Shown here one piece after another: positions 51,486 through 60,804 of a stretch of DNA of 63,916 bases. The translations under genes and the position numbers were made by a program. The notes beneath the pieces were generated by a model. The model did no database searches. It was given only the letters and a program-made list of their open reading frames with translations, and had not been told where the DNA came from. The stretch covers positions 1 to 63,916 of the forward strand of contig JANLFY010000014.1 in assembly GCA_024653485.1 (NCBI GenBank). The letters are read 5' to 3'. This DNA comes from Bacillota bacterium. GTDB lineage: Bacteria > Bacillota > SHA-98 > UBA4971. Numbering within the stretch: the stretch's first letter is position 1; each line of letters opens with the position of its first letter.

Positions 51486-52769
51486 ATGTCTAGTCTGATG
51501 AGACGGTTCCGCGACATCCAGCTGTGGAAGGATGTCAGTGATAGCGACTGGAACGACTGGCGCTGGCAGATACGAAACAGGGTCACTGACGTTGAGACGC
51601 TCAAGCGGGCTGTGAACTTGACACCAGAGGAAGAAGACGGGGTAAGGCGGTGCCTCGAGCGGTTCAGGATGGCGATAACACCATACTACCTGAGCCTGAT
51701 GTCGCCCGATGACCCGAATTGTCCTGTGAGAAGGCAGGGTGTGCCCACTTCATTTGAGCTGGAGACCATGCCGTATGACATGGTGGATCCCCTGCACGAG
51801 GACGTGGACTCACCGGTCCCGAACCTCACCCACCGGTATCCCGACAGGGTGCTCCTGCTCGTGACGGCGTCATGTTCCATGTATTGTCGGCATTGCACGA
51901 GGCGCAGGTTGGCGGGACACGAGGACGCGATCGTGACGCAGAGGGACATAGACCGCGCGATCGAATACATTCGCAACACACCTCAGGTGCGCGACGTGTT
52001 GGTGTCGGGGGGAGACCCGCTGGTCCTCGAGGACGAGGTGATAGAGCACATCCTCGGCGCGTTGAGGGAGATAGATCATGTGGAAGTCATCCGTATCGGA
52101 ACGAGGACTCCTGTTGTCCTGCCACAGCGGATCACGCCTGACCTTTGCGGGATGCTGAAAAAGTACCATCCACTCTGGGTCAACACTCACTTCAACCATC
52201 CGAAGGAGGTCACCCCGGAATCGAGGCGGGCGTGCGAGATGATGGCGGACTCCGGGATCCCGCTCGGAAACCAGTCAGTGCTCCTTCGTGGGGTGAACGA
52301 CTGTCCTCACGTGATGAAGAAGCTGGTCCACGAGCTAGTGAAGATGAGAGTTCGTCCCTACTACATTTACCAATGCGACCTCGCGATGGGGCTTGAGCAC
52401 TTCAGGACGCCTGTTGCGAAGGGCATCGAGATCATCGAGCACCTGCGAGGCCACACATCGGGCTTTGCGGTGCCTACGTTCGTAGTGGACGTTCCAGGGG
52501 GAGGCGGGAAGATTCCCGTGGGGCCTCAGTACCTGATCTCCCAGGGCGAGCGGAAGGTCGTGCTCCGGAACTACGAGGGCGTGATCAGCGTGTACAACGA
52601 GCCTGAGTCGTACGCGAGCTCCTGCGGCAGCTGTAAGGAGTGCGCGGAAGAGGCTCCGACACCCGTGGGGGTCGCGGGCCTGCTCGAGGGCGATGGCGTG
52701 AACCTGGAGCCAGGCGACCTGGAGAGGCGTTCTCGCAGGCGGCGGATGCCGCAGACTCCGCTCGAGTGA
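51486..52769 (+). CDS. kamA: Lysine 2,3-aminomutase KamA
   Basis: A radical SAM and PLP enzyme that converts L-lysine to L-beta-lysine, the first step of the pathway. The 4Fe-4S motif is C130-x3-C134-x2-C137 (CSMYCRHCTRRRLAG). VLVSGGDPLVLED, RIGTRTPVVLPQRI, NTHFNHPKEVTPES and the late VPTFVVDVPGGGGKIP block are characteristic. A C-terminal cysteine cluster (CGSCKEC) may bind metal as in other KamA proteins. Length is 427 residues. The ATG at 51486 touches the SD, so the ATG at 51498 may be used. Confidence 0.95.
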   Translation: MSSLMRRFRDIQLWKDVSDSDWNDWRWQIRNRVTDVETLKRAVNLTPEEEDGVRRCLERFRMAITPYYLSLMSPDDPNCPVRRQGVPTSFELETMPYDMVDPLHEDVDSPVPNLTHRYPDRVLLLVTASCSMYCRHCTRRRLAGHEDAIVTQRDIDRAIEYIRNTPQVRDVLVSGGDPLVLEDEVIEHILGALREIDHVEVIRIGTRTPVVLPQRITPDLCGMLKKYHPLWVNTHFNHPKEVTPESRRACEMMADSGIPLGNQSVLLRGVNDCPHVMKKLVHELVKMRVRPYYIYQCDLAMGLEHFRTPVAKGIEIIEHLRGHTSGFAVPTFVVDVPGGGGKIPVGPQYLISQGERKVVLRNYEGVISVYNEPESYASSCGSCKECAEEAPTPVGVAGLLEGDGVNLEPGDLERRSRRRRMPQTPLE

Positions 52770-52874
52770 AGCGCGGGTCTAGTGTGAGAAAGATGTGAGA
52801 AAGGGGTGCCGGGTTCCTTGCCAGGCTGGGGCAAGGTTCAGTTTGAACGAGAGGGGCGAGAGGGGGTGAGTGCG

Positions 52875-53963
52875 ATGGCTCGGACCGAACCTGACATCGT
52901 CGAGCTCGTCTTGGCTGCCGGCACGAGCGTGGCTGTCGTGGGCATGAGTAAGAACTGCGGCAAGACCGTGACCCTCGGGGCCATACTCCGCGGCCTCGGT
53001 GCGAGGGGCATATCGGTGGGTGTGGTTTCTGCGGGTAGGGACGGCGAGGACTTGGACGCCGTCACGATGTTGCCGAAGCCCCCTATATGGCTTCCTGACG
53101 GGGCGCTTTTCGCCACCTCCGAGCACTTCGCGGTCAGGGCGCGGGCCAAGGTGAAACCGGTGGCCGCGACCGACCACGCCTCAGCTCTCGGACGCCTCAT
53201 GATATACCGCGTCCTCGCGGCGGGGAAGGTCGAGGTAGGCGGGGGGAACAGCCTTGCCGCGGCGAGAGACGCCATCGCGCTCATGCGCCGACTCGGAGCG
53301 AGCTTCGTGGCGGTCGATGGAGCCGCGGGAAGAAAGTTCTCGTGCGCCCCGTCTCTCGTTGACGCTACGGTGCTTGCTACGGGCGCCGCCCTTGGGGAGA
53401 CGATGGACGGCGTTGTACGTCGCAGCGGTCACGCGGTTCGAACCCTCACGGTACCGGCGTGGGACGCACCGGCTGCGGCTCGGCTTGCGGAGAGCGGGCT
53501 GTCCCACGCCGACGTGGTGCTGGTGCTCAGGGATGGGCCCCTGCGGCGGCTGTCCGTCCCCAGCCTGCTACTTCGGATAGACGAGGTAGCCAACGAGGTA
53601 ACTGAGAATGTCGAGGCGGTCGTCGTTGGAGGCGCGTTGACCGGCGGTTTTCTTCGCGCCCTTCTGAGGAGGAGAAGGTCAAGGGGCATCACTGTGGTGG
53701 TGCGGGATTCCACGAGAATCCTAGCGGATCTCGCGGACGTTCAGAGGTTTTCGTCAGCCGGAGGGAGACTCGCACAAGCGCGTCCCATCAGGCTCGTGGC
53801 CGTCACGGCGAATCCCACGTCGCCGGACGGGAGGCGCTTTGACCCTGCCGTGTTTCTCGACAACCTGGCTGAGGCGGTAGCTCCCGTGCCGGTGTTCGAC
53901 GTCGTCGCGGGGGCAAGCCGCTTCGTCTCGCCCAGCGACCGGACGGGAGTAGAGGCGTCCTAG
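52875..53963 (+). CDS. P-loop protein of the lysine fermentation locus, KamB-like
   Basis: A 362-residue protein with a nucleotide-binding P-loop near the start (VVGMSKNCGKTVTLGAIL) and a conserved central block DGAAGRKFSCAPSLVDATVL followed by ATGAALG. Proteins of this kind lie between kamA and kamD in lysine fermenters and are annotated KamB, a component of the reactivase that exchanges damaged cobalamin on lysine 5,6-aminomutase. The usual partner, the MutS-like ATPase KamC, does not follow it here. The ATG at 52875 has a GAGGGGG SD. The assignment comes from position and resemblance recalled for the family, so it is moderate. Confidence 0.6.
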   Translation: MARTEPDIVELVLAAGTSVAVVGMSKNCGKTVTLGAILRGLGARGISVGVVSAGRDGEDLDAVTMLPKPPIWLPDGALFATSEHFAVRARAKVKPVAATDHASALGRLMIYRVLAAGKVEVGGGNSLAAARDAIALMRRLGASFVAVDGAAGRKFSCAPSLVDATVLATGAALGETMDGVVRRSGHAVRTLTVPAWDAPAAARLAESGLSHADVVLVLRDGPLRRLSVPSLLLRIDEVANEVTENVEAVVVGGALTGGFLRALLRRRRSRGITVVVRDSTRILADLADVQRFSSAGGRLAQARPIRLVAVTANPTSPDGRRFDPAVFLDNLAEAVAPVPVFDVVAGASRFVSPSDRTGVEAS

Positions 53964-54081
53964 CTCCGGCAGGCTGGTCGACGACTCATGTTCGAGGGTA
54001 GGTAGGGCACGGCGACGCGACCGCACATTTCGCCGTGGCGCATGGCGACGCGGCGAACGTTGTGGAGAGGGGGGATGTCGC

Positions 54082-55803
54082 GTGGGCAAGATCAGACTCG
54101 ACACGTCCCTTGTCGAGCGAGCCAGGAGAGCCGCTCGCTACATAGCGGACGGCGTGGAACCCGAGATCGCCGCCAACACTACCACGACCATCGAGAGGAC
54201 GGTGCTGCGTCTACTCGGGCTGAACGGCGTGGACGAGAAGGGCGTCCCGCTCCCCAACGTGATAGTGGAGCGGGCTCAGGAGGCGGGGCTGCTTGGAGAT
54301 GGCATAGCGTATTGGCTAGGATCGGCGATGGTGCAGGAGGGAAGGTGCGCCTCGGAGGTCGCCAAGATGATAGCTCGCGACGAACTCCGCCTCGAGGACA
54401 TTCCGCCTTCAGACGACGAGGCCGTCCGGGAGGCGGTGGAGACCGAGGCCGTGCGCACGTGCGCATACATCAGAGCTCGACGCCAAGAGCGCGAACGCCT
54501 CATAGAGGAGCTCGACACTGCGCAGCCGCCGTACATCTACGTCATCGTGGCCACGGGAAACATCTACGAGGACGCCACTCAGGCCAAGGCGGCAGCCAAG
54601 TGCGGTGCTGACATAATAGCAGTGATCCGAAGCACTGCCCAGAGCTTGCTGGATTACGTGCCGTACGGGGCGACCACCGAAGGTTACGGCGGAACGTACG
54701 CGACCCAAGCCAACTTCAGAATCATGCGCCAAGCACTAGATGAGGTGAGCAGAGAGTGCGGCAGGTACATACGCCTTGTGAACTATTGCTCAGGGCTGTG
54801 CATGCCTGAGATCGCGGCCATGGGCGCCATGGAACGCCTCGACATGATGCTGAACGACGCCATGTACGGCGTGCTCTTCCGCGACATCAACATGCGACGA
54901 ACGTTCATCGACCAACGCTTCTCCCGGATGATAAACGCATACGCCGGAGTGATCATCAACACGGGCGAGGACAACTACCTCACCACCGCGGACGCGTACG
55001 AGCAAGCCCACACGGTTCTGGCGTCCCAGTTCATAAACGAAGAGCTCGCCTTGCGCTCGGGGCTCCGCCCAGAGCAGATAGGACTGGGACACGCCTTCCA
55101 GATGGACCCGGACATGACAGACGGTTTCCTTTGTGAGCTCGCCCAGGCGGAGATGACACGGGAGATCTTCCCATACGCGCCGCTCAAGTACATGCCTCCC
55201 ACCAAGTACATGACGGGCAACATCTTCAAGGGTCACCTCATGGACGCCATGTTCAATTTGGCGGGGGTCGTGTCGGGGCAGACCATCCAGCTCGTCGGCG
55301 TGCTCACGGAGCACATACACACGCCGTTTCTGCAAGATAGATACTTGGCCATAGAGAACGCCAGGTACGTCATGAACAACGCGCGGAACTTAGGGAGCGA
55401 GATATGCTACCGGGCGGGCGGCAGGATGGAGGAGCGCGCTTGCGAGGTCCTTCGGAAGGCCGCGGCCATGCTCGAACATGTCGCGGAGATCGGGCTCATG
55501 TCCGCGATATCCCAGGGCATGTTCGCCGGGGTCAGGAGGGACCCGAGAGGCGGGCGAGGCCTCGACGGGGTCGTAAGCAAGAGAGACCGTTACTACAATC
55601 CATTCCCGGCGTTGCTCATGAAGGAACTCTCCTCTCCGAGTTTCGCGCCGAAGCTCTGGCGGGCCCAGGTTCGGGCTAGGCAGGAGGGGCAGGCGCAGCG
55701 CCGAGCGCCAGATGAGGCCGAGGATCGGCCGTGGGATCACGCGGAGGGTACGTCCGCGGTCCGCGAAGGACGCGGCGTGGCCGAGGGGGGGCGGTGGGGA
55801 TGA
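54082..55803 (+). CDS. kamD: Lysine 5,6-aminomutase alpha subunit KamD
   Basis: KamD is the PLP-binding TIM-barrel subunit of the adenosylcobalamin-dependent mutase that moves the 6-amino group of beta-lysine to carbon 5. It contains the blocks VIVATGNIYEDATQAKAAAK, PYGATTEGYGGTYATQANFR, EIAAMGAMERLDMMLNDAMY, LGHAFQMDPDMTDGFLCELA and KYMPPTKYMTGNIFKGHLMD. These match the alpha subunit closely. Length is 573 residues, about 50 longer than usual because of a polar Arg/Glu-rich tail after residue 525. The GTG start follows a GGGGGG run. Its stop overlaps kamE by 4 bp. Confidence 0.94.
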   Translation: MGKIRLDTSLVERARRAARYIADGVEPEIAANTTTTIERTVLRLLGLNGVDEKGVPLPNVIVERAQEAGLLGDGIAYWLGSAMVQEGRCASEVAKMIARDELRLEDIPPSDDEAVREAVETEAVRTCAYIRARRQERERLIEELDTAQPPYIYVIVATGNIYEDATQAKAAAKCGADIIAVIRSTAQSLLDYVPYGATTEGYGGTYATQANFRIMRQALDEVSRECGRYIRLVNYCSGLCMPEIAAMGAMERLDMMLNDAMYGVLFRDINMRRTFIDQRFSRMINAYAGVIINTGEDNYLTTADAYEQAHTVLASQFINEELALRSGLRPEQIGLGHAFQMDPDMTDGFLCELAQAEMTREIFPYAPLKYMPPTKYMTGNIFKGHLMDAMFNLAGVVSGQTIQLVGVLTEHIHTPFLQDRYLAIENARYVMNNARNLGSEICYRAGGRMEERACEVLRKAAAMLEHVAEIGLMSAISQGMFAGVRRDPRGGRGLDGVVSKRDRYYNPFPALLMKELSSPSFAPKLWRAQVRARQEGQAQRRAPDEAEDRPWDHAEGTSAVREGRGVAEGGRWG

Positions 55804-56564
55804 TGGCGCCCGGGATGAAGCTGGACCTCACCAGGATCAGGCCGTACGGCGACACAATGGACGACGGGTGGGTACAACTGAGCTTCACGCTGCCGGTCCC
55901 GTGCGGGCGCGAGGCGAGGAGGGCGGCGGAGTTGCTCTGCGAGAAGATGGGCCTCGATGATGTGCGGGTCGTGTACGACCACGACGTCGCGGACAACTTC
56001 ACGTTCTTTGTGGCGTATGGCAGATGCGTGCACTCCGTTGACTTCACAGCGATAGAGGTCCCGAAGGTGAACATGAGGCACATGTCGTTCGACGAGATCA
56101 ATAGGTTCATCGAGCAACGCATCCGCAGGAAAGTAGTGGTCGTAGCGGCGTGCACCGGGACCGATGCCCACACCGTCGGGATCGATGCGATCATCAACAT
56201 GAAAGGGTACGCTGGGGAATACGGTTTGGAGCGGTACCCGTGGTTCGTTGCGTACAATCTGGGAAGCCAGGTGCCGAACGAATCGCTCGTGGCCAAGGCC
56301 ATCGAGGTCGGCGCTGACGCCATCTTGGTCTCGCAGGTCGTGACCCAGAAGAACATCCATATCGACAACCTCACTAATCTGGCGGAGCTGGTGGAGGCGG
56401 AAGGAATTCGTGACAAGGTCCTGCTCATAATGGGGGGTCCGCGCATAACCCACGAGCTCGCAGTGGAGCTCGGGTACGACGCTGGATTCGGCCCAGGCAC
56501 CCTCCCGTCGCACGTTGGCGCGTTCATAGCCCAGGAGCTGGCCAGGCGCATGGGCGAGGGATGA
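55800..56564 (+). CDS. kamE: Lysine 5,6-aminomutase beta subunit KamE
   Basis: KamE is the cobalamin-binding subunit. The base-off/His-on motif DAHTVG has the cobalt-ligand histidine at H124. The lysine K135 in NMKGYAGEYGLERY lies 11 residues later, the same distance as between His133 and the PLP lysine Lys144 of the characterised enzyme. An N-terminal dimerisation part (about 1-100) precedes the Rossmann B12 domain, which ends LLIMGGPRITHELA and GFGPGTLPSHV. The ATG at 55800 overlaps the kamD stop and gives 254 residues. Confidence 0.95.
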   Translation: MMAPGMKLDLTRIRPYGDTMDDGWVQLSFTLPVPCGREARRAAELLCEKMGLDDVRVVYDHDVADNFTFFVAYGRCVHSVDFTAIEVPKVNMRHMSFDEINRFIEQRIRRKVVVVAACTGTDAHTVGIDAIINMKGYAGEYGLERYPWFVAYNLGSQVPNESLVAKAIEVGADAILVSQVVTQKNIHIDNLTNLAELVEAEGIRDKVLLIMGGPRITHELAVELGYDAGFGPGTLPSHVGAFIAQELARRMGEG

Positions 56565-56675
56565 TGAGGCCGCTTCGCGTCGCGTGCGCCCGGGATGGCC
56601 CGGCGTCGACCATAGGAGTCTCCCCTTTGGGAACGAATCGCCTGTCGACAGATGAGGGAAGGTGGCGGAGTGACA

Positions 56676-57092
56676 ATGGCAGTGCGACTGGACGAAGCGC
56701 TGATCAGAGTGAGAATCAGTCAGAGCGACAGCCACTACGGTGGGGGCGTAGTGGACGGCGGGCGCCTCATGCAGCTCTTGGGCGATGTCGCGACAGAGCT
56801 CCTCATCAGGCACGACGGAGACGAGGGGCTGTTCAGGGCATACGACAACGTCGAGTTCCTCGTGCCGGTGTACGCCGGAGATTTCCTCGAGGCCAGGGGG
56901 CGCATCACCGCAGTGGGCAACACCTCGCGCAGGATGGAGTTCACTATCCACAAGGTCATCGCATCCATAGCTCAGGATTCATCGTCCGCCGAGGTGCTCC
57001 CGGAACCCGTGCTCGTGCTCCGGGCGAGCGGAACGTGCGTAGTGCCGAAAGACAGGCAACGCAGGAGGGGCGAGCATGGCCACTCTGGGTAA
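56676..57092 (+). CDS. kal: 3-aminobutyryl-CoA ammonia-lyase Kal
   Basis: Kal is a hotdog-fold enzyme that removes ammonia from 3-aminobutyryl-CoA to give crotonyl-CoA. The [20 protein letters not shown] start, [20 protein letters not shown] and [20 protein letters not shown] blocks match the family, with the hotdog helix in the first half. Length is 138 residues from ATG 56676; a GTG at 56670 is possible. It overlaps kce by 17 bp. Position between kamE and kce supports the assignment. Confidence 0.9.
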   Translation: MAVRLDEALIRVRISQSDSHYGGGVVDGGRLMQLLGDVATELLIRHDGDEGLFRAYDNVEFLVPVYAGDFLEARGRITAVGNTSRRMEFTIHKVIASIAQDSSSAEVLPEPVLVLRASGTCVVPKDRQRRRGEHGHSG

Positions 57093-57909
57093 GCTCATAA
57101 TCACGGCGGCCTTGACCGGAGCGGAGACCACAAGGGCCGACAATCCGAACCTCCCGCTGACGCCGGAGGAGATAGCGCGGGCCGCAGCGGAGGCGGCCGA
57201 GGCTGGGGCGTCCATCATCCATCTCCACGTGCGCGACGCCGAAGGGAAGCCCACACAAGACGTGGACGTGTTCAGGAAGACCACTTCCCTCATACGCAAG
57301 AGTTGCGATTGCATCGTCCAGTTCTCGACAGGCGGCGCGGTGGGGACTCCGCCCGAGGAAAGGTTGCGCCCGTTGGACCTCGTCCCGGAAATGGCGACGC
57401 TGACGTGTGGCACGGTGAACTTCGGCGACGCCGTGTTCGAGAACCCGCCGAGGCTCATTGAGGCACTGGCAAGGAAGATGGCCGAGCTGGGCGTGAAACC
57501 AGAGCTCGAGATATTCGACGTCGGAATGGTCGCAACCGCTATGAACCTGGCCAAACGAGGGCTGGTCGGAGAGCCCATGTACTTCGACTTTGTCATGGGG
57601 GTGCCCGGAGGCATCCCGGGAACTATCGACAACCTGATGCACTTGGTCCGACAGATCCCCGCCGGGTCTCTGTGGCAAGTTGCGGGGGTGGGAAGAGCAG
57701 AGCTTCCCCTAGCCGTTGTCGCGGTAGTGGCCGGCGGCCACGTAAGAGTGGGGTTCGAAGACAACGTGTATTACTCCAAGGGCGTGCTTGCTCGCAGCAA
57801 CGCTGAGCTGGTGGCTCGCGTGGCGCGTATTGCGCGAGAAGTCGGAAGGGACGTGGCAAGCCCTGCTGAGGCCCGGCAGATGCTGGGTATAGCCCCCGTG
57901 CCGGGCTGA
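57076..57909 (+). CDS. kce: 3-keto-5-aminohexanoate cleavage enzyme Kce
   Basis: Kce (BKACE family, DUF849) condenses 5-amino-3-oxohexanoate with acetyl-CoA and splits it to acetoacetate and 3-aminobutyryl-CoA. The zinc-ligand pair H49/H51 is in [17 protein letters not shown]. The blocks [30 protein letters not shown] and the FDVGMV and [10 protein letters not shown] regions follow the family order. Length is 277 residues. The family acts on several beta-keto acids, but the pathway context fixes this substrate. Confidence 0.93.
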   Translation: MATLGKLIITAALTGAETTRADNPNLPLTPEEIARAAAEAAEAGASIIHLHVRDAEGKPTQDVDVFRKTTSLIRKSCDCIVQFSTGGAVGTPPEERLRPLDLVPEMATLTCGTVNFGDAVFENPPRLIEALARKMAELGVKPELEIFDVGMVATAMNLAKRGLVGEPMYFDFVMGVPGGIPGTIDNLMHLVRQIPAGSLWQVAGVGRAELPLAVVAVVAGGHVRVGFEDNVYYSKGVLARSNAELVARVARIAREVGRDVASPAEARQMLGIAPVPG

Positions 57910-58059
57910 CGGGCTGACCGCCAACTCCCACGCGATAGGCGTGTCTTGGAGCCGGCTGTTCTGCGCGCTGCAGGCACCGCCAAGGTAGTGGCTCCACCGG
58001 ATGGGGCAAAGACAAGTCAAGGGGGTCAGCATGGGACGGCCGCGAGGGAGGGGTCATGG

Positions 58060-58713
58060 ATGAACAAGGTGAAATCCATTGCCGACGCGGTGGGCCTCTT
58101 GCACGACGGCATGACCGTCATGCTACCGGGATTCTTGGGTGTGGGGACCCCTAAGGCGCTCGTCGAAGCGGTGTGCGAAAGGGGCGTGAGGGCTCTTACG
58201 GTCATTTGCAACGACGGCGCCTTTCCGGACGTGGGGCTTGGCAAGCTCGTGAAGCGGGGCCTTGTGCGGAAGCTCATCGGGACGCACACTGGCACCAATC
58301 CGGAGCTTGCCAGGCTTGTTGCGGAGAAGGGAATCGATCTCGAGCTGTATCCCCAAGGCACGCTGGTTGAGAAGATCCGGGCGGGGGGCGCGGGGCTCGG
58401 GGGAATCCTCACGCCCACCGGGGTGGGGACTGCGGTCGAGGAGGGCAAGTCCCTCATTGAGATAGGCGGGAGGGCTTACCTCCTGGAGCTACCGCTTCGC
58501 GCGGACGTCGCGTTGTTGTACGCTCACATTGGAGACAGGGCAGGAAATCTGGTCTACCGAAGGGCGGCCCGTAACTTCAACCCCATAATGGCTAGCGCCG
58601 CCGATCTAGTGATAGCCGAGGTCGCCAACTTGGTCGAGGTGGGAGAGATAGACCCGGACAGGGTGATGACGCCCGGGATCTTCGTGGACGTCGTCGTGAG
58701 GGGGGTCGAGTGA
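58060..58713 (+). CDS. ctfA: Acetoacetate CoA-transferase alpha subunit
   Basis: The alpha subunit of a family I CoA-transferase that moves CoA from butyryl-CoA (or another acyl-CoA) to acetoacetate. The GMTVMLPGFLGVGTPKALV block, GTHTGTNPELA, LYPQGTLVEKIRAGGAGLGG and GNLVYRRAARNFNP regions are typical of CtfA/AtoD. The ATG at 58060 has a GGGAGGGG SD and gives 217 residues, exactly the usual size. The upstream open frame is not similar. A 150-bp gap separates it from kce; its stop overlaps the beta gene. Confidence 0.93.
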   Translation: MNKVKSIADAVGLLHDGMTVMLPGFLGVGTPKALVEAVCERGVRALTVICNDGAFPDVGLGKLVKRGLVRKLIGTHTGTNPELARLVAEKGIDLELYPQGTLVEKIRAGGAGLGGILTPTGVGTAVEEGKSLIEIGGRAYLLELPLRADVALLYAHIGDRAGNLVYRRAARNFNPIMASAADLVIAEVANLVEVGEIDPDRVMTPGIFVDVVVRGVE

Positions 58714-59375
58714 TGGGCGCGGATGCCAGTCGCGAATTGATAGCGAGGCGGGTCGCGCGCGAGCTCAGGGGCGGCGAGGTGGTGAACCTCGGCATCGGCA
58801 CACCTACGCTGGTGGCAAACTACATTACGCCGGAGATGGACATCACCCTGCATTCCGAGAACGGTTTCGTCGGCCTTGGGCCTGCCCCTCCTTCCGGACA
58901 GGAGATCCCCGACTTAGTGAACGCGGGCGGGCAGCCCGTCACGGTCGTCCCGGGAGCTTGCTTCTTCGATACGGCGATGTCCTTCGCGATAATACGAGGC
59001 GGACACGTTGACGTGACAGTCCTTGGAGCGCTCGAGGTCGACGAGGAGGGAAGCCTGGCCAACTGGTGGATACCGGGGAAGGGTGGGCCCGGGATGGGCG
59101 GCGGGATGGATCTCGTAGTGGGGGCCAAACGGGTCATCGTGGCGATGGAGCATACTAGGAGGGACGGCGCTCCCAAGATCGTGCGCCGGTGCACGATGCC
59201 TGTCACTGCGAAGGGCGAGGTCAACCTGATCGTCACGGACATGGCCGTCATCGAGGTCACCAAGGAGGGCCTGGTCCTCAGAGAGGTGGCACCCGGCGTG
59301 TCCACTTCTGACGTGCTGGCGAAGACCGAAGCGCGCCTCATAGTGCCTGACGATGTCCGAGAGATGAGCATCTAA
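58710..59375 (+). CDS. ctfB: Acetoacetate CoA-transferase beta subunit
   Basis: The beta subunit carries the catalytic glutamate that forms the enzyme-CoA thioester, in LHSENGFVGLG (about E50). NLGIGTPTLVANYI, the GGMDLVVGAKRVIVAMEHT block and the end CTMPVTAKGEVNLIVTD are characteristic of CtfB/AtoA. Length is 221 residues. It starts with GTG-ATG overlapping the alpha stop by 4 bp. It closes the lysine fermentation operon, which then needs only crotonyl-CoA reduction and thiolysis enzymes from elsewhere. Confidence 0.94.
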   Translation: MMGADASRELIARRVARELRGGEVVNLGIGTPTLVANYITPEMDITLHSENGFVGLGPAPPSGQEIPDLVNAGGQPVTVVPGACFFDTAMSFAIIRGGHVDVTVLGALEVDEEGSLANWWIPGKGGPGMGGGMDLVVGAKRVIVAMEHTRRDGAPKIVRRCTMPVTAKGEVNLIVTDMAVIEVTKEGLVLREVAPGVSTSDVLAKTEARLIVPDDVREMSI

Positions 59376-59433
59376 GTGAATAGAGGCGCGAGAGACAGGA
59401 CACACGGGAGAGATGGGAGAGATAGAGGCGTAG

Positions 59434-60606
59434 ATGCCATACGTTGTGCTGAAACGGGGAAGGGAAGGCCGCGCTCTGGCGCGTCACCCGTGGGTTTACA
59501 AGGGTGAGATCGATGCGATCGTGGGAGAACCCGTGCCAGGCGACATAGTAGACGTCGTGGATCACAGGAAGAGGTTTCTCGGGAGGGGCTTCATCAATCC
59601 CGTCTCCAACATCACTGTGAGGATTCTCACTTGGGACGGAGAAGAGATAGACGAGGGCTTTCTATACAGGCGGATCGAAGCTGCGCGCGACTACCGCAGG
59701 GACGTGGGGGCCGAAGCGCCGTGTTACCGCGTGGTCTTCAGCGACGGGGACATGCTCTCGTCTTTGATCGTCGACGCGTATGAGGATGTGTGCGTAGTCC
59801 AGACCCTTGCTCTCGGCATGGACGTGAGGAAGGATGCGGTCGTCGCCGCAGTGCGCGACATCATGGGAACGCGCAAAGTGTACGAGCGCAACGACTCGCG
59901 AGCTCGGGAGCTCGAGGGCCTCGACCAAAGGTCGGGGTTTGTCGGCGAGGAGTTCCCCGCGGAGTTCTGGGTGAGGGAGAACGGCCTGAAGTTTCGGGTG
60001 GACGTAGCTCGTGGTCAGAAGACGGGGCTTTTCCTTGACCAGCGGGAGAATCACAAGGCCATCGAGCCGTGGTGTGGCGGTGCGCGCGTGCTTGACGTGT
60101 TCTGCTACACGGGTGGCTTTGCTGTCCACGCCGCAGCTTTCGGCGCGCGCGAGGTGTTGGCGGTGGATTCGTCCGCGCAGGCGCTCGAGACGGCGAGGCT
60201 GAACGCGGCTGAGAACGGCTTTGACGGCAAGGTCTCTTTCGTCGCAGGGAACGCTTTCGACGTGCTCAGGCAGCTGGAAGCTGAAGGCGAGACCTTCGAC
60301 CTGGTCGTCGTGGACCCGCCCGCCTTCGCCCCGGGCAAACGAGCGGTCGAGGCTGCGTACAGGGGCTACAAAGAGGTGAACCTCCGCGCCATGAGGATTC
60401 TCGCGCCGGAGGGGACGCTCGTCACCTGTTCGTGTTCGTACCACATGAAGCCCGACGCGTTCTTGGTCATGCTGGCGGACGCCGCGGCGGACGCGGGCAG
60501 GGAAGCGAGACTGGTGGACATGAGGACCCAGGCGAAGGACCACCCGGTGCTCCTGGGTGTGGAAGAGACTCACTACCTCAAGTGCGCCATCGTGCACGTA
60601 AGTTGA
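59434..60606 (+). CDS. rlmI: Class I SAM-dependent rRNA methyltransferase, RlmI family
   Basis: A PUA-domain methyltransferase of the RlmI/RlmK type that probably forms m5C in 23S rRNA. The N-terminal PUA domain begins LKRGREGRALARHPWVYKGE. The middle part includes QKTGLFLDQRENH. The SAM fold has VLDVFCYTGGFAVHAAAFG and VVVDPPAFAPGK, and the catalytic cysteine region is VTCSCSYHM. Length is 390 residues. It follows ctfB by 58 bp on the same strand but belongs to no obvious pathway with it. Confidence 0.9.
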   Translation: MPYVVLKRGREGRALARHPWVYKGEIDAIVGEPVPGDIVDVVDHRKRFLGRGFINPVSNITVRILTWDGEEIDEGFLYRRIEAARDYRRDVGAEAPCYRVVFSDGDMLSSLIVDAYEDVCVVQTLALGMDVRKDAVVAAVRDIMGTRKVYERNDSRARELEGLDQRSGFVGEEFPAEFWVRENGLKFRVDVARGQKTGLFLDQRENHKAIEPWCGGARVLDVFCYTGGFAVHAAAFGAREVLAVDSSAQALETARLNAAENGFDGKVSFVAGNAFDVLRQLEAEGETFDLVVVDPPAFAPGKRAVEAAYRGYKEVNLRAMRILAPEGTLVTCSCSYHMKPDAFLVMLADAAADAGREARLVDMRTQAKDHPVLLGVEETHYLKCAIVHVS

Positions 60607-60727
60607 CCGAGGCGTTCAGACCTCAAGTTGAGGCTTGGGGCCGGCGTCCCGTGTTGGGGCGCGACGTGGAGCAACGTATTGGGGCTCCGCGCCGACTTGA
60701 GGAGCGCGGACACAAGACCCGGTGCTG

Positions 60728-60770
60728 TTGACATTCGAGGGCCTGCGGGGTAGGATCTCCGCAGGCCCTC
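60728..60770 (+). promoter_or_regulatory. Promoter with long inverted repeat before the HAD gene
   Basis: A perfect TTGACA (60728-60733) and TAGGAT (60751-60756) are 17 bp apart. A perfect 12-bp inverted repeat (60737-60748 with 60759-60770, loop of 10) spans the spacer and the -10. It could be an operator, or a terminator of the upstream gene, although no T-run follows. It lies 35 bp before the HAD gene start. Confidence 0.5.
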
Positions 60771-60804
60771 ACCGCTTGGTGTGGAGTGACGAGGGGGTGC
60801 AAGA

